This document shows, one piece after another, positions 37,606-49,556 of a DNA stretch of 64,000 nt. Under the pieces are notes generated by a model. The model ran no database searches, was not told where the DNA came from, and worked only from the letters and a program-made list of their open reading frames with translations. How positions within the stretch are numbered: position 1 is the stretch's first letter; each line of letters starts with the position of its first letter. Source of the DNA: Siderastrea radians (taxonomy: Eukaryota; Cnidaria; Anthozoa; Scleractinia; Rhizangiidae); contig OZ024897.1 of NCBI GenBank assembly GCA_964017195.1, forward strand, positions 36,223,036 through 36,287,035, given 5' to 3'. Position numbers and translations under genes: made by a program.

Positions 37606-39818
37606 ATGGCTGGCAGCCGGGGATTAGAAGGAAAGGTAAGTGAAAATCCTTTTCCATCCGCTTGAATTAGTGCACATAGCATTTGCACAAAGTGACTGTG
37701 ACACGAGCCTTGAAGTGTAGCTTTTATTCTACGATGTTGTACGTTTTTAAATGAAAGCATTTACCGATTTTACTCTCGATTTCAAGTGGCCTTTGTGTGA
37801 CAATTATCATTCAAATTTTATTCATAAATATTTATAATACTGGGCCCATTTCATTAACGATAAAAAACGCGTTTATAATAAGTTTTTTTTTTCACGGTTC
37901 TAAATAAATGTCGAAGGAATTGTACGCACCCTTTCAGTTTCGAGGCAGCGGCTTCATCTCTAGTCGACCAAAGATTCAATCGCACGTGTTGTACGTGTTT
38001 TTTCCTTTCATCGATCAACTCAAAAAGTCACTGATTCTTATAACTGCTTATACGCTTAAATATGTTAAAGCTCCCGCCCCCGATATCTCATTCTGTTTGT
38101 TTTACTTTTGTTTCAGACTGTACTAGTGGATTTAACTTTAAAAGATGATGATGTAAGTAGTCTATAAATTGAGTTCGTTTGAATTTGTGAAGTAATGCGC
38201 CGATCAATTCGAAAGTTCAACATCCCCCCCCCGGGCAACCCCCCGGGCAACCCCCCGGGCATTTGAACTTTTGAAGATTGGCTTGTTCAAATTCCCTCCC
38301 CTCGGGGCAAAAAGGCCGTTCAAATGCCCCACCAATTAGTACTGAAATACCTCTCCACCAAGCCAATTACGTCTTCGATCAAACACTTTACACGTTTTTC
38401 AGAGAGAGATATGCCGTAATGATACCTTCAAACTTCTTTTAAAGACGCATTTGAAAGAGTTATTCACTAACCAAAGCGAAATTCTATCTTGTAAATCCGT
38501 CAAACCCTGTAAAAACCGAAAAAACTCACGACGTATTACGTCAGAACAAGAGATAAATCCGGTTCAAATTCCCCACCCTTATAACACAACATTCAAACTC
38601 CCCCCTCCCCGGGCACGATGCACAGTCAAATGCCCGGGGTATGCCCGGGGGGGGGATGTTGAAGTTTCGAATTGATCGGCGCATAAGTTAAGCTTAAGTG
38701 AATACGGTAGTTGTGCAGAGCTATAAGAAGTAAATAACTCATCTACCGACATTATCATATTATTTTATCAACTTTAAATAATGGATTGCAGTAATAAATG
38801 CAGTAGTAACAAACACTTAGAAAAACCCCAAAACAGGATAATACAAAAAATCACTCAAATTACTGAAAGTTACGTAATAAGTGTGGAAATGACTAAGGGC
38901 CTGTTTACATGGAGGGAGGGTGCCCCGGCTAACCGAGTTACCCGGCTAGAAGGGATGAAACATAGCCTGCCTTTACATGCAGAATTCACAGCCCTTCTAT
39001 TTTATTTTGATGTGCAAGCTCTTAGAACTTTAGTACGTCCATTTATGGGGGAATTCAATTGAAATTCAACAGTCTTTAGCCGCCAAATTGAAATTAAATT
39101 TGTTGTTTCGTGAGTTAGGATAATCATTCCTACGAAAATTTCGAATTAATAAGCTGTTGCTCAAAGAAAAATTTTCCAGTCTACAGATAAAACTAATTTG
39201 ATCTAATTTTGGTCAAATAGCACTGTTTGGGTCCAGAATTTATACATTTTATGCCATTAACTTCAAATTTAATTTAAGGACACGCGCGAAAACTTATTTC
39301 CGCAAGCCGGGATAGCCCGGGGATATCCGTTTACATGGCCTAGAAGAGTGCCCCGGGCAAGCAGACTGAGTGCCCCGGCAAGGCGGGTTTTCCGTCTTGC
39401 ATGTAAACGCTTCAATGCATTCTCTAAAGAAACGTATGAAAAGTTGGCTCGCCCAGGGTAGCTCGGTTAGCCGGGGCACCCGCCTTCCATGTAAACAGGC
39501 CCTAATATTTCTAAAAAGTCCAATCAACAAATGGAAGAAAGGAGATTAAAAATGGGCAAATGCTTGAATATAAAAATGACTTGTGGTCAGAGTGTCTAAG
39601 ATATGCAGTGTGTTACAAGCCATTTCAAAATAATGATTTAAATTGTTACATAATGATATTATATAATTATCTCTCCCCTTATCAAAAAGACACAGGTCAA
39701 TGTTGTATTTCAAAGTTAACTTAGTTTTCTGGTTATCTGACAGGATGCACCGCCTCTACCACTGGTAGCTGATTTAACTGAAAGTCCTATTAAAAAAGTT
39801 AAGAGGGAGGTTGATGAG
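37606..39818 (+). CDS. 5' exons of copy B gene, SUMO-interaction-like motifs
   Basis: Three exons with good splice sites that join in frame: 37606-37635 (MAGSRGLEGK, donor gtaagt), 38117-38152 (TVLVDLTLKDDD, donor gtaagt) and 39744-39818 (reading PLVADLTESPIKK, then KREVDE, donor gtgaga). VLVDLT followed by acidic residues is a textbook SUMO-interaction motif, and LVADLTESP resembles a second one; the rest is a basic, NLS-like stretch. Exon 3 ends in phase 0, whereas the transposase exon at 40271 needs phase 1, so at least one exon between them is missing or unrecognised. The introns hold two MITEs. Function as a SUMO reader is inferred from motifs only. Confidence 0.6.
38196..38683. mobile_element. 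Harbinger-like MITE, TAA target duplication
   Basis: The ends TGCGCCGATCAATTCGAA and its complement TTCGAATTGATCGGCGCA are flanked by TAA (38193-38195 and 38684-38686). Inner arms carry C-rich ccccccgggcaacc motifs. Three-base TAA duplications are typical of PIF/Harbinger. Confidence 0.85.
38897..39502. mobile_element. Harbinger-like MITE, GGGCCTGTTTACATG ends
   Basis: GGGCCTGTTTACATGGA at the left and TCCATGTAAACAGGCCC at the right, TAA on both sides (38894-38896 and 39503-39505). The inner gccccggctaaccgag segment is also inverted. Confidence 0.85.
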
Positions 39819-39885
39819 GTGAGATCACTTTATACTTTCTTTCTGTAACTTGTCAAGCTAATACAGCAAATTTTGCCAGACCATC

Positions 39886-40098
39886 AGGGCAGGAAAACAA
39901 CCAGTTCCAATTGCCTAGGGCAAGTAAATTCTGCCCTTGGAGAGTGAAAATAAAACTTTGGTGGCTCTGTGGCAAGTGAAATTAGCTTCAGTAGGCCTGA
40001 GTCAGAGTGATGGCAAAAAATGTTGAAGTAGGGCAAGTGACAACTGAACCTTACTGGCCCACTGGGCAAATGAATTTCATAACGTTTTTCCTGCCCTG
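39886..40098. mobile_element. MITE, CAGGGCAGGAAAA ends
   Basis: CAGGGCAGGAAAACAACC at the left, TTTTTCCTGCCCTG at the right, with repeated gggcaagtga motifs inside. A clear target duplication was not found. It lies in the gap where a linking exon would be expected. Confidence 0.7.
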
Positions 40099-41630
40099 TA
40101 CATTTGTGTGAATTACATCAAGGATTTATACCATCATGTCTGTTAAATATTAATTGAAGCAGTTGCTGTTGGGATCCTGCTGGGTTGGGGTGAGAATTAC
40201 TATTTTTTGGCCACTGTATTTCCTATTTTTGAGTGTCATTTCTTACTTGACACCCTGCACTTTCCTTCAGACCAGATCATCTCAGCCATTGATGAAGGTA
40301 AATCACCTGAAGAAGTGAGAAAAGTTGCTGAGTCACTCATCAGTAGCGCAGCTATGTCCAACATAAAAGCGACTGCACGAGCAGAAATGGACAGTTGTGG
40401 GCACAACTTTGATGCTGTCGGAAAATATAGAGAGAACGTGTGTCAGAAACTGAATGACCCATTCCTTATCTATAAGGTTCATAACAAATCGCTAGATCCT
40501 GGCAAACCTTCCTTTGTGTTCAAGAGCAGCCGAGAGCAGTTGCAGATAGCTGTTGATATGGACAGACATGGCACCAATCCCCTGAGTGAAGAGTATTGTC
40601 ATCTGGATGGTAATCACAAAAGGTGTGCGGGATTTAAAACAATCACGCTCTGGATGTACCATCCCTTCCTCCGCCAGATGTGCAAAATAGCAACCATGGA
40701 AGCAGAGTCAGAAAACACCTTGTCTATGACCATGTTCTGGGACGTGTTAAACGAGGCTATCCGGGAACATACTGGAGATGGTAACAGCAGGTTTAGACCG
40801 TACGGTTACATGATGGATGAGGCAGGAGCATTTTGGGCTTCAATTGCAGCTGTTCAAGGAGACGAAGATTTCCAAAGGTCTGTTAGCTGTGAGAAACATT
40901 TTGACTTCACTGTGGCACGACAGGAGAAGACCCTTGTTGGTGAAGATGTTAAAAGTGAATTTAAGTTCCTCTGTGATTCACTTCAGAAGGCAGAAACTCC
41001 ACTAGTTTTTCAGAAAGCCTCTGAGAGAATGGAGGAGTTTATCCAGACACACAGCCATCTTCGTTCGTGGTGGAACTGGTGGTAGAAGCGGCAAAGTCAT
41101 GTGTTTCGAGCATTCAAGCCTCTCCACAATGTTCCCAAGACTAATCATGCAGAGATGGGACACTCCCGGTGGGTGAAGATTGGGGCAGTCAATCTTTCCT
41201 TAATCGACGCTTGCAGGGAGGATGTAGCAGAAAGTGTCAAACTGGCTGCTGCTTTGCGAGCTTATGGTTCTGGGGCATTCAAAGGTGGCGAAGGTCCTGG
41301 CAGTGCTGAGCTACGAAAGCGAAGGTATGCTGAGCAAAACAAGAGAGCAGACGCCTACATTGCCGAGCTGAATGAAGTGATGCAGGCCAATCCAGCTGTC
41401 ATGACCAGCAGGGTAACTGATGGCTTCATTGACCCAACATCTTCCCACAGGCACGATCCCGTCAAGAAGGCAGACAACCGAAACAAAAGCAGAGGAGCAC
41501 CATACAGAGCGCAGAGATCAAAGGCCTTCCTGAGGTCCTTGGACATTGCCAAAAAGACCAAAAGTTCATTCACTCTGCAAAAGAAAGTTGTAACAAATGA
41601 GAAGATTGAGGTGGAGTTAAGGCACTTTAC

Positions 41631-42927
41631 CAGGGTTAAAACTTGGCGGTCGCACGGTCGCCCGTGGCGATTAAAAAGTGTCCAGGGCGACTAAAAGTTG
41701 AGGTTTGATCGCCCGAAGGGCGACTACGATTTGAGAGCACGAAAAGAGTAGCAATAACAATAAAATAAAATGTTCTTTCATTGAAGTACCCTTTTTTTCT
41801 TTCCTTGACTCTAAGTTCATCAATTGTGTTTAAGGTTTAGTTTTAAAGCACAAAATTCAAAATGGTTCGTGACCGAGTTTTTAGATCGCTCCGATACGTA
41901 GATGGGCTCAGTCTCCAGCCGTGAGTGTCTCGATGCGCCCGCGATTCTCGCCACCTTCACGGCTTGGCGCACGGGTTTGGTTATTGTTTAGACTGACCAA
42001 TCAGAGACAAGCCCCCTGAAATTTGCGGGGCAGAATGCGCGGCATAATTTAGCGGGATTTCGTCGTTTTTTTGAAATTTCACACTTTTAGGAGGCGTTTC
42101 AGGAAATACTTTTCGCATTTCGCTTTTTCTCAAGACGATACAAAAAAAAACCCGATAAGATTTATGCAATCGACGTGTGGATTGTCTGCATAATTATTAA
42201 AATTGTAATGACGTTACGGACATGCAACCAAACCCGTGCGCTCAGCCGTGAAAGTGGCGAGAATCGCGGGCGCATCGAGACACTCACGGCTGGAGACTGA
42301 GCCTAATACGTAGACGCCATTTTGATTTTACTGACACGAGAATCCAGACATACCCAGAGTTCAATGCGGTACGTTTTCAAACATGAATATCGGCAAAATT
42401 ACTCGATACTGCTCGATATAATAGACTTACTTTTCACCTGAATTCAAAAGCAATCGAAAGAAACTGAGAATCGTGATACTGAAGTTAAAAGATGTTGACA
42501 AGATCGTTTTGTCCATAATTGGAAAATAATGGTCCAGTTTTTCTTTAGAAGTTTAAGGACCAAGTCAGAATCTGTAAGTGAAGAAAATAGCAAACAAGAA
42601 CGAGACCAATGATCCCCAACACGGACTGAACAGAGTTTTTATTGTTATAACAATTTTACCAATTTCTTGACAGTACATTGGCAAATGTGAGCATTCAAGA
42701 CAAAGTTAAGATCAAGCAAATTTCTTTTGGCGTTTCAGTCGAACACCCTACTAAAAAACACGGGCTCAAACAGCCATGAGGCGTTTATTCGAGCAAAAAT
42801 GACACAAAAACTTTTTTTGTGTTAGTAGAAGAAATTGGAGGGCCACTTTATTTTGGCCTGGGCGACTAAGAATTCAGGGATACTGGCCCGAGTGGCGACC
42901 AAGCACTGAAGTTAATTTTTAGCCCTG
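41631..42927. mobile_element. hAT-like non-autonomous element in the transposase ORF
   Basis: The ends CAGGGTTAAAA and TTTTTAGCCCTG are inverted repeats. CTTTAC flanks both sides (41625-41630 and 42928-42933), and copy A preserves the empty site with a single ctttac at 792-797. Subterminal gtcgc.cgg and ggcgacta motifs occur in both arms. The 6-bp duplication is short for hAT (usually 8), so class is tentative. No ORF of note. Confidence 0.88.
41903..42305. mobile_element. MITE nested in the hAT-like element, 9-bp duplication
   Basis: Arms of about 75-80 bp (ggctcagtctccagccgtga and complement tcacggctggagactgagcc). Atacgtaga flanks both sides (41894-41902 and 42306-42314). The 9-bp duplication suggests MULE-type mobilisation. 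Confidence 0.88.
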
Positions 42928-43642
42928 CTTTACTGGGAAGAATCAGAAGGTCACTATTTCCAGCTACCCAGAATGTTTAGATTGTGCGTACTGTACACGG
43001 CAAAATTTATGCTCTCATATTGTGTGGGTGTATCTCAATGTTTGTAAGCTGCCGGAAGCCACTCCAATTCTGCAGCAGCGAGCTCTCACATCTGAAGAGG
43101 TAGCACAAGTGGTGTCCAGTGTCTCCACAACCCCCACGAGCTTCAGATCTTCAGCTCCTTCAGGAGGTGCAGTACTTGACCCACAGCCTGGGTGCTCAGG
43201 CATGACCATGCCGAACCCCTCATCTTCAGCGTCATCAAGCGGCTCACAGAATTTGTGCTCTTTGTCCTCCAATCCACAGAGTTCCAAGTCCAGCAGTCAT
43301 TCAGCGAAAGAAACCTGGGAGTTAATCCGGTATGAAGGTGTCCGGAAAGGAACACGTCCCCATTGCAGAAATCCTACCTGCAAGGTCGAAATCCATGATG
43401 GTGCACTTGTAATAGTTGCTCATGCGATGTGGTCACCACCACATTTGAACTCAAAGGGGCAGAAATTTTACGTTCCTTCCAAATTTTATTTCTGTTTGAG
43501 TAGTGCATGCTGTAAACATCAGCCCTCTGGAAGTAATCTGTTGCCCCCTGAAGAAATAACAATAAGTGAAGCCCTACTTCAGGATTTGAAATCACACGAG
43601 TATGAACAGCTTTCTTGTCTAGGACTGCCATTCATGTGGTAA

Positions 43643-46600
43643 TACAAGTTGTTTACCCTTCCACACCCAAGGGTGATTTTCAAAACAGGCAAATCGCTTT
43701 TGAATACAATAGTTTTATTTGAATGAACGTACATGTACAGACTTAAGCTTTTCATCCAGAAGATAGCGCCGACTGACTCAAGGATTCACCCTGTGTGAAA
43801 AAGGTTTAAGGATAAAGAAGCTGCAGTTATGGTACAAAATTGCTAGTACCATTTTTTGTTGTTATTGTTACTGTTAACTTAGGTCTCCTTTAGATTTAGT
43901 GTCCTTGCTAAGCCAGATTGCCCCAGAAAATTGCCAAGAACTGTGTGTAATTATGTTGTAATACACCTGGCCAGGAACTGCCAAGAACATTGATGTGTTT
44001 ACGTTGACTTAGTACCTGTACACAAGGACCAAGGGTACCATTTCTACCCTGCAAATTCATGTTTGTTCCAGTTAAAACAAAAGCCATGTGCAAAAGGATG
44101 ATTGGAATTAGAACAATTAGACAATTCATAGATTAAATCAAATTTAGAATGTTGACAATAGCTTTTAACATATCAAATGTTGTGCATTTGTCAGTGAAAG
44201 TTATGTTTACTTCAAGAAATATATTTTTTTACGAGTTCCAGGTTGAATAAAATAAATTAAGTAGAGGTTTTATGTTTTTGTTGTGTCTCATTCCCACAAA
44301 CCTTAACCCATGATTCTCAAGAGTGACCAACATCAAATTTCTCCTCACAATATCAATTCTTGCTCAAGAGAAGAGGTTAATAAGAGGATAATACATGGTT
44401 GCGCAGAGATATGAAATTTATCTTCGAGTGTAGAGGTATCGATTTTGAACACGAGAAGATAAATTTCATTTATCCAAGCAACCATGTATTATTCTGTTTA
44501 TTATATAAACCTACTAATAAAGATGTTTTTGACGATTTTCCGAAGATTTCCGACCATTTTCCGAAGATTTTCAAAATGTTGTCCGAAGGTCGTACGAATG
44601 ATTCTGAACATTTTCCGAAGTTTTCCGATAATTTCCGAAGATTGCCGAGGAAGATTCGAAGATGTTTCGACTTAATATCGATAAAATTTGGCTCATTGAG
44701 TATTGAAACACGGCAAAATCTCCTAGCTGATTGGTCAAAAATGATATCACACATGTGTGGATATCATTTTTATCCACACGTGTGATACCATTTTTCTCGA
44801 TTTGCTACCACTCGCTATACCACTGCAGTTTATATAATAATAAAGTGATCACCAAGGCAATTTTGCTAAATTTGACTTTAACCTACTAGCCCAAGTTAAA
44901 ATTACGAGACAAACTCACCTATATATGATAACGAGTAGAAGAAACTCAACGGTAAATTACAAAAATGATGTTTCTTTCCTCGACCAAACGACCTGTAATG
45001 GCCGACTCAAATACTTCATGTACGCCACAACCAAAGTGTAACAACAAACCCTGAGACTGCGCAGTACGGACGGGAAAATTGATTTTACAAAGGTCACGTG
45101 ACTACTTCAACTACGTTTATTAGGTAAACTTCCAATTTTTTAACCGGCCGTCGCCATGGCGACCGCCGGTTTATAAAATGGACACGGTTTTTGGTGAAAG
45201 CAAGTTGGCTTAACATACGAAGAAAGTGCTGTTAAGCTTGTGGTACGGGTACTCAAGAGCGGTACTGTCTTATATAAGACGCATGCGCATGTTAGTCTTC
45301 TGAATGTTACCTTCCTATGTTTTTGTCTTTTAATTTACAGTATTTAAGATATGAACGGCGAAGGGTTGTTTAAGTTTGGGGTTTTTTGTACAGTACAGCC
45401 CAAAAATAATGCACGCGCAAGAACTTCTTTTTGCGTCCGCAAGCCGAGAACTTCTTGCGGCTACTTCCAGGATGCCTGCCCTTGAATACTGCAAGCCGCA
45501 AGAACTTCTCTGCGTTTAGAAGTTAAAACCGCAAGAACTTCTTTGTGGTAAGATAACTGGACCGCAAGTAAGCGCAAGAACTTCTTTGCGCTAACATCTT
45601 AAAAACCCGGAACCCGGAGAAGGTAAAAAAGAGACCACTTTGTAGCGCAAGGCACGTTCGAAATTGGCTGCCTTTGTAACTTGCAATCAGTTGTTTATTT
45701 GGTCCCTTGTAAGTTTTTTTTTTTTGGTTTAGAATTTTTAACCCGATAAAGAATTCACTAGGTTCTGAATTTGACACTGGTCACCTTCTATGTTATTTTT
45801 TAACGGCTAGGGAGAAACGAGACTCAAACGAAGCACGCGTATGTTATTGTTTATGTGTCCCGGAGTCCCAGACATGCGGTACGCTTAGCAGCCCGAAAGA
45901 TTTCGCTCGATTTATTTCACTTAAATGAGGAACAATGGCAAAGCACAGTCCATCAGTCACATTATTAAAGTACCGACATTCACCTGTTCAGTGTTGCTGT
46001 ACTTCCACCAACATATTAAACTCGGACAAATACTTTTAATTAGTTGCGCTCACACGTGTGAGAAATGAGCATGGTCACTCAGATGAGAAGGAATAATACC
46101 CGAAGTCTTAATTGGAAAAACACATTATGTTTGTAAAAATAGTTCCACTCATTACGCTGAAGTCGATATCACATTTTAAATCTTCGAAGTAAACCAAAAA
46201 AGTCTGAAGGAAACTAAAACTTCGCGATCCGAAAGAAATTCGGCACGTCAATTCTAACCTGAGTAAACACAAATCTGCCGTATGCAAATTTGGTATGATT
46301 TGCTTGAATGACATTTTGTAACGCAATGCATGAGCAGTTCTCTAAGCCGTCAAGACAGCAATCCCCGGGCAGCAAGCTGTGTCGAAAGGCGAATGTGTAG
46401 TTGAAATCATATGTCTATGCTATTTCTTCGAGTATCCCTTTTTTGCTGGGAAATTAAACTGGTAAAGATGCGGGGATTCTTGACGGGTTCACCCGCCAGA
46501 TGGCATGACCTCCTGCATGTGTAAGTCTTGTCTTGTCTTGCCTGTCAAAGAAGAGTTCGCGCAGTTTGCCACAATTATAGCTCTTGGACCTTTTTGTTTC

Positions 46601-49451
46601 TATTTCTTGGATGGAATAAAAAACTGAATTGAGTCAGTTCTGAGTTGAACCCGTATCACTGTATCTGAGACACGCTTAAAAAAATTGTTCATGTTTTGTC
46701 ATGTGCCGGAGATCATGTTTACCGGGTGTTTATCTTGCAGTCGGAAAGCTGGCGGATATTCCATTTCGTGATGTGAATTTTCTTCGATACTTCGGTTGTT
46801 CGAACATTTGCTTCCTTGATTTTTTGATTAGCCTTGTGAACTTTCGCTTGACTTGGCGAATTGTCGCGCCAACACGGCGAAAAATCGCTCGAAAGCTCGG
46901 TGATATTTCAAAGAGAATAGAGCGCGAGATTCGCTCTCATTACTTTTGCAATACCTCACACTAACACGAGCACTACATTAGTTTCTTCGGCTGGACCCTC
47001 AGTACTTCTTGCGCCTTCTTGCGGCTTGCAGTAACATTAGTAACTTCTTGCGGCTTCTTGCGGCTAGATTTTCAACTTCTTGCGTTTCGAATGTTCTTGC
47101 GCGGGTAAACTGCAAAAACCTAGCACTTTCACTTCTTGCGCGGGCTTGCGTGTTCTTGCGCCACTTCTTGCGCGTCCATTATTTTTTGGGCTGTACTGTA
47201 TTTGTCTTGCATAACGCATGCGCAATTGAGTAAAGCAGCTAATAGGATTGAATGCGAAATTGGCTGTGTTGTCTGATCTAGTTAGCGGTTATGGTGAAAA
47301 ATTTTTTAGCGCAGGAGTTTTTTTATTGGGATTGACATTTTGAGGGGTGTAAAAATGTGGGAGTCAGAAGGATTTGTGAATGTCAGGAGCATATCACGTT
47401 TCTGTGAATGTGATTTGCTTTGAAAGTTGCGTTTTGTATAGGAGCGGCGTAATATTGTGCTGCGTGAGAGGCAGTTTCCCTTGGCGTTTTATGGGGGGGG
47501 GGTGGTTTGCGAAGTGGATTGTAAGGTTTCTGATTGGCTAACTTGTATTTCGCAGCGGACAAAAAGGACAGTTGCGTTTTGCCGGCGTGGGCTAGGAAGA
47601 GAAGGAATTGGTACTAGTATGATGATGCAGTATTGGTTGATTGCACCATCAGTACATGATAGTTCTTGTGAACGGAGAGAAATGAGTGTTTATTTGAGGC
47701 GAGAAGTTGATACGAAGGAATCTTCATTAATAAGGAGATTAATTAATAAGGCAGGTGTTACGAGTCTTTTTGCATTGAAAGAACGAAAATATCTGAATAT
47801 TATCGACGGATTTGTGTGGTTTGCGTGTGGTGTTCGCTAAAGGCTACGAGCAGTCTCACTTTCCGTTCAGAGATAGATAGTGAAGGAAAAGAAAAAAAGG
47901 GGAGTGAGCGCGAAATCGATTGCGGCTCGACAGGCGCGTTAGCTTTCAAAGACGTGGGCGACTTTCGTCCCCGCTCGCTGTTAACCGGCCGTCGCCATGG
48001 CGACCGCCGGTTTATAAAATGGACACGGTTTTTGGCGAAAGCAAGTTGGCTTAACATACGAAGAAAGTGCTGTAAAGCTTGTGGTACGGGTACTCAAGAG
48101 CGGTACTGTCTTATATAAGACGCATGCGCATATAAGTCTTGTGAATGTTACCTTCGTATGTTTTTGTCGTTTAATTTACAGTATTTAAATATGAACGGCG
48201 AAGGGTTGTTAAGATTGGGTTTTTTTGTATTTGTTTTGTTTTTTAACGGCTAGGGAGAAACGAGACTCAAACGAAGCACGCGTATGTTATTGTTTATGTG
48301 TCCCGGAGTCCCAGACATGCGGTACGCTTAGCGGCGCGAAAGATTTCGCTCGATTTATTTCACTTAAATGAGGAACAATGGCAAAGCACAGTCCATCAGT
48401 CACATTATTAAAGAACCGACATTCACCTGTTCTGTGTTGCTGTACTTCCACCAACATATTAAACTCGGACAAATACTTTTAATTAGTTGCGCTCACACGT
48501 GTGAGAAATGAACATGGTCACTCAGATGAGAAGAAATAATACCCGAAGTCTTAATTGGAAAAACGCATTATGTTTGTAAAAATAGTTCCACTCATTACGC
48601 TGAAGTCGATATCACATTTTAAATCTTCGAAGTAAACCAAAAAAGTCTGAAGAAAACTAAAACTTCGCGATCCGAAAGAAATTCGGCACGTCAATTCTAA
48701 CCTGAGTAAACACAAATCTGCCGTATGCAAATTTGGTATGATTTGCTTGAATGACATTTTGTAACGCAATGCATGAGCAGTTCTCTAAGCCGTCAAGACA
48801 GCAAGCCCTGGGCAGCAAGCTGTGTCGAAAGGCGAATGTGTAGTTGAAATCATATGTCTATGCTATTTCTTCGAGTATCCCTTTTTTGCTGGGAAATTAA
48901 ACTGGTAAAGATGCAGGGATTCTTGATGACTTCACCCACGCGATGGCATGACCTCCTGCATGTGTAAGTCTTGTCTTGTCTTGCCTGTCAAAGAAGAGTT
49001 CGCGCAGTTTGCCACAATTATAGCTTTTGGACCTTTTTGTTTCTATTTCTTGGATGGAATAAAAAACTGAATTGAGTCAGTTCTGAGTTGAACCCGTATC
49101 ACTGTATCTGAGACACGCTTAAAAAAATTGTTCATGTTTTGTCATGTGCCGGAGATCATGTTAAGCTGAGTCATCAGAGTTTAAACATTACGTCATCCAG
49201 TACCGCTATAGTCAAAATATTGTGTCACACAATCACACTTTTCGTCACGCCGGTTCGTAAAAAGAGAGGATCGCGCTAACATTTGTGAAACCTAGGGGTG
49301 GGGAGGGTCAGAATGGCCGGTTAAAATGCCCAATGGGCTTTCTTGTTTTTTAAAAAATGAAAATTAAAAAAAATGAGAATTAGACTCATTGACTCATTGA
49401 CTCATGACTCAGGACTCATTGACTCATGCGACTCATAGATACTTCTCTCTC
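43643..49451. other. Non-coding 3' region of copy B
   Basis: Same content as 1507-7313, shifted by 42136-42138: hairpin at 44387-44492, head units near 45141 and 47981, TIR element 45391-47198, the 920-bp duplicated segments, and the TGACTCA array at 49383-49438. No gene is recognised. Confidence 0.85.
45391..47198. mobile_element. TIR element CAGTACAGCCC, copy B version
   Basis: Same structure as 3255-5060, TA on both sides, with a poly-T run longer by two. Its presence at the same position in both copies shows it was inside the MULE before the two copies separated. Confidence 0.8.
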
Positions 49452-49460
49452 TATTTATCG
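49452..49460. repeat. 9-bp target site duplication, right (tatttatcg)
   Basis: Pairs with 37457-37465. It lies 96 bp upstream of the OTU exon of element C. Confidence 0.93.
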
Positions 49461-49556
49461 CTATCATTGTCTTCGTTTTTTGTTCGAGTTTGAGTGTCAG
49501 CTATTAGTATTACATTATGTTATGGTAATGTTGAAACTTCCCTTCCGTCCTTTTAG

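Larger units (their letters stand above)
40271..43642 (+). pseudogene. MULE-type transposase of copy B, interrupted
   Basis: The exon follows a strong acceptor (cactttccttcag at 40270). Its first block (to TAG 41083-41085) has the MULE catalytic region: HLDGNHKRC (first Asp), YHPFLRQMCKIATMEAE, then YGYMMDEAGAFW (second Asp) and SCEKHF, the place where MULEs have a conserved C-x2-H. After the TAG the same frame continues to 41630, where a hAT-like insertion (41631-42927) splits it. The remainder resumes at 42934 with the SWIM finger and C-terminal zinc ribbon, ending at TAA 43640-43642. The third acidic catalytic residue could not be placed with confidence. With both the TAG and the insertion, copy B is unlikely to make full-length transposase. 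Confidence 0.85.
37466..49451 (+). mobile_element. MULE-like transposon copy B, complete, 11,986 bp
   Basis: Flanked by exact 9-bp duplications tatttatcg. The inverted ends are short and imperfect (GAG then TATGAGTC arrays at the left; GACTCATA...CTC at the right) and carry TGAGTCA arrays. From 40834 on it matches copy A. Contents: three short 5' exons with SUMO-interaction-like motifs, the transposase exon, a nested hAT-like element, several MITEs and a 5.8-kb non-coding tail. Insertion was into the first intron of the element C gene, in the same orientation. Confidence 0.93.
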
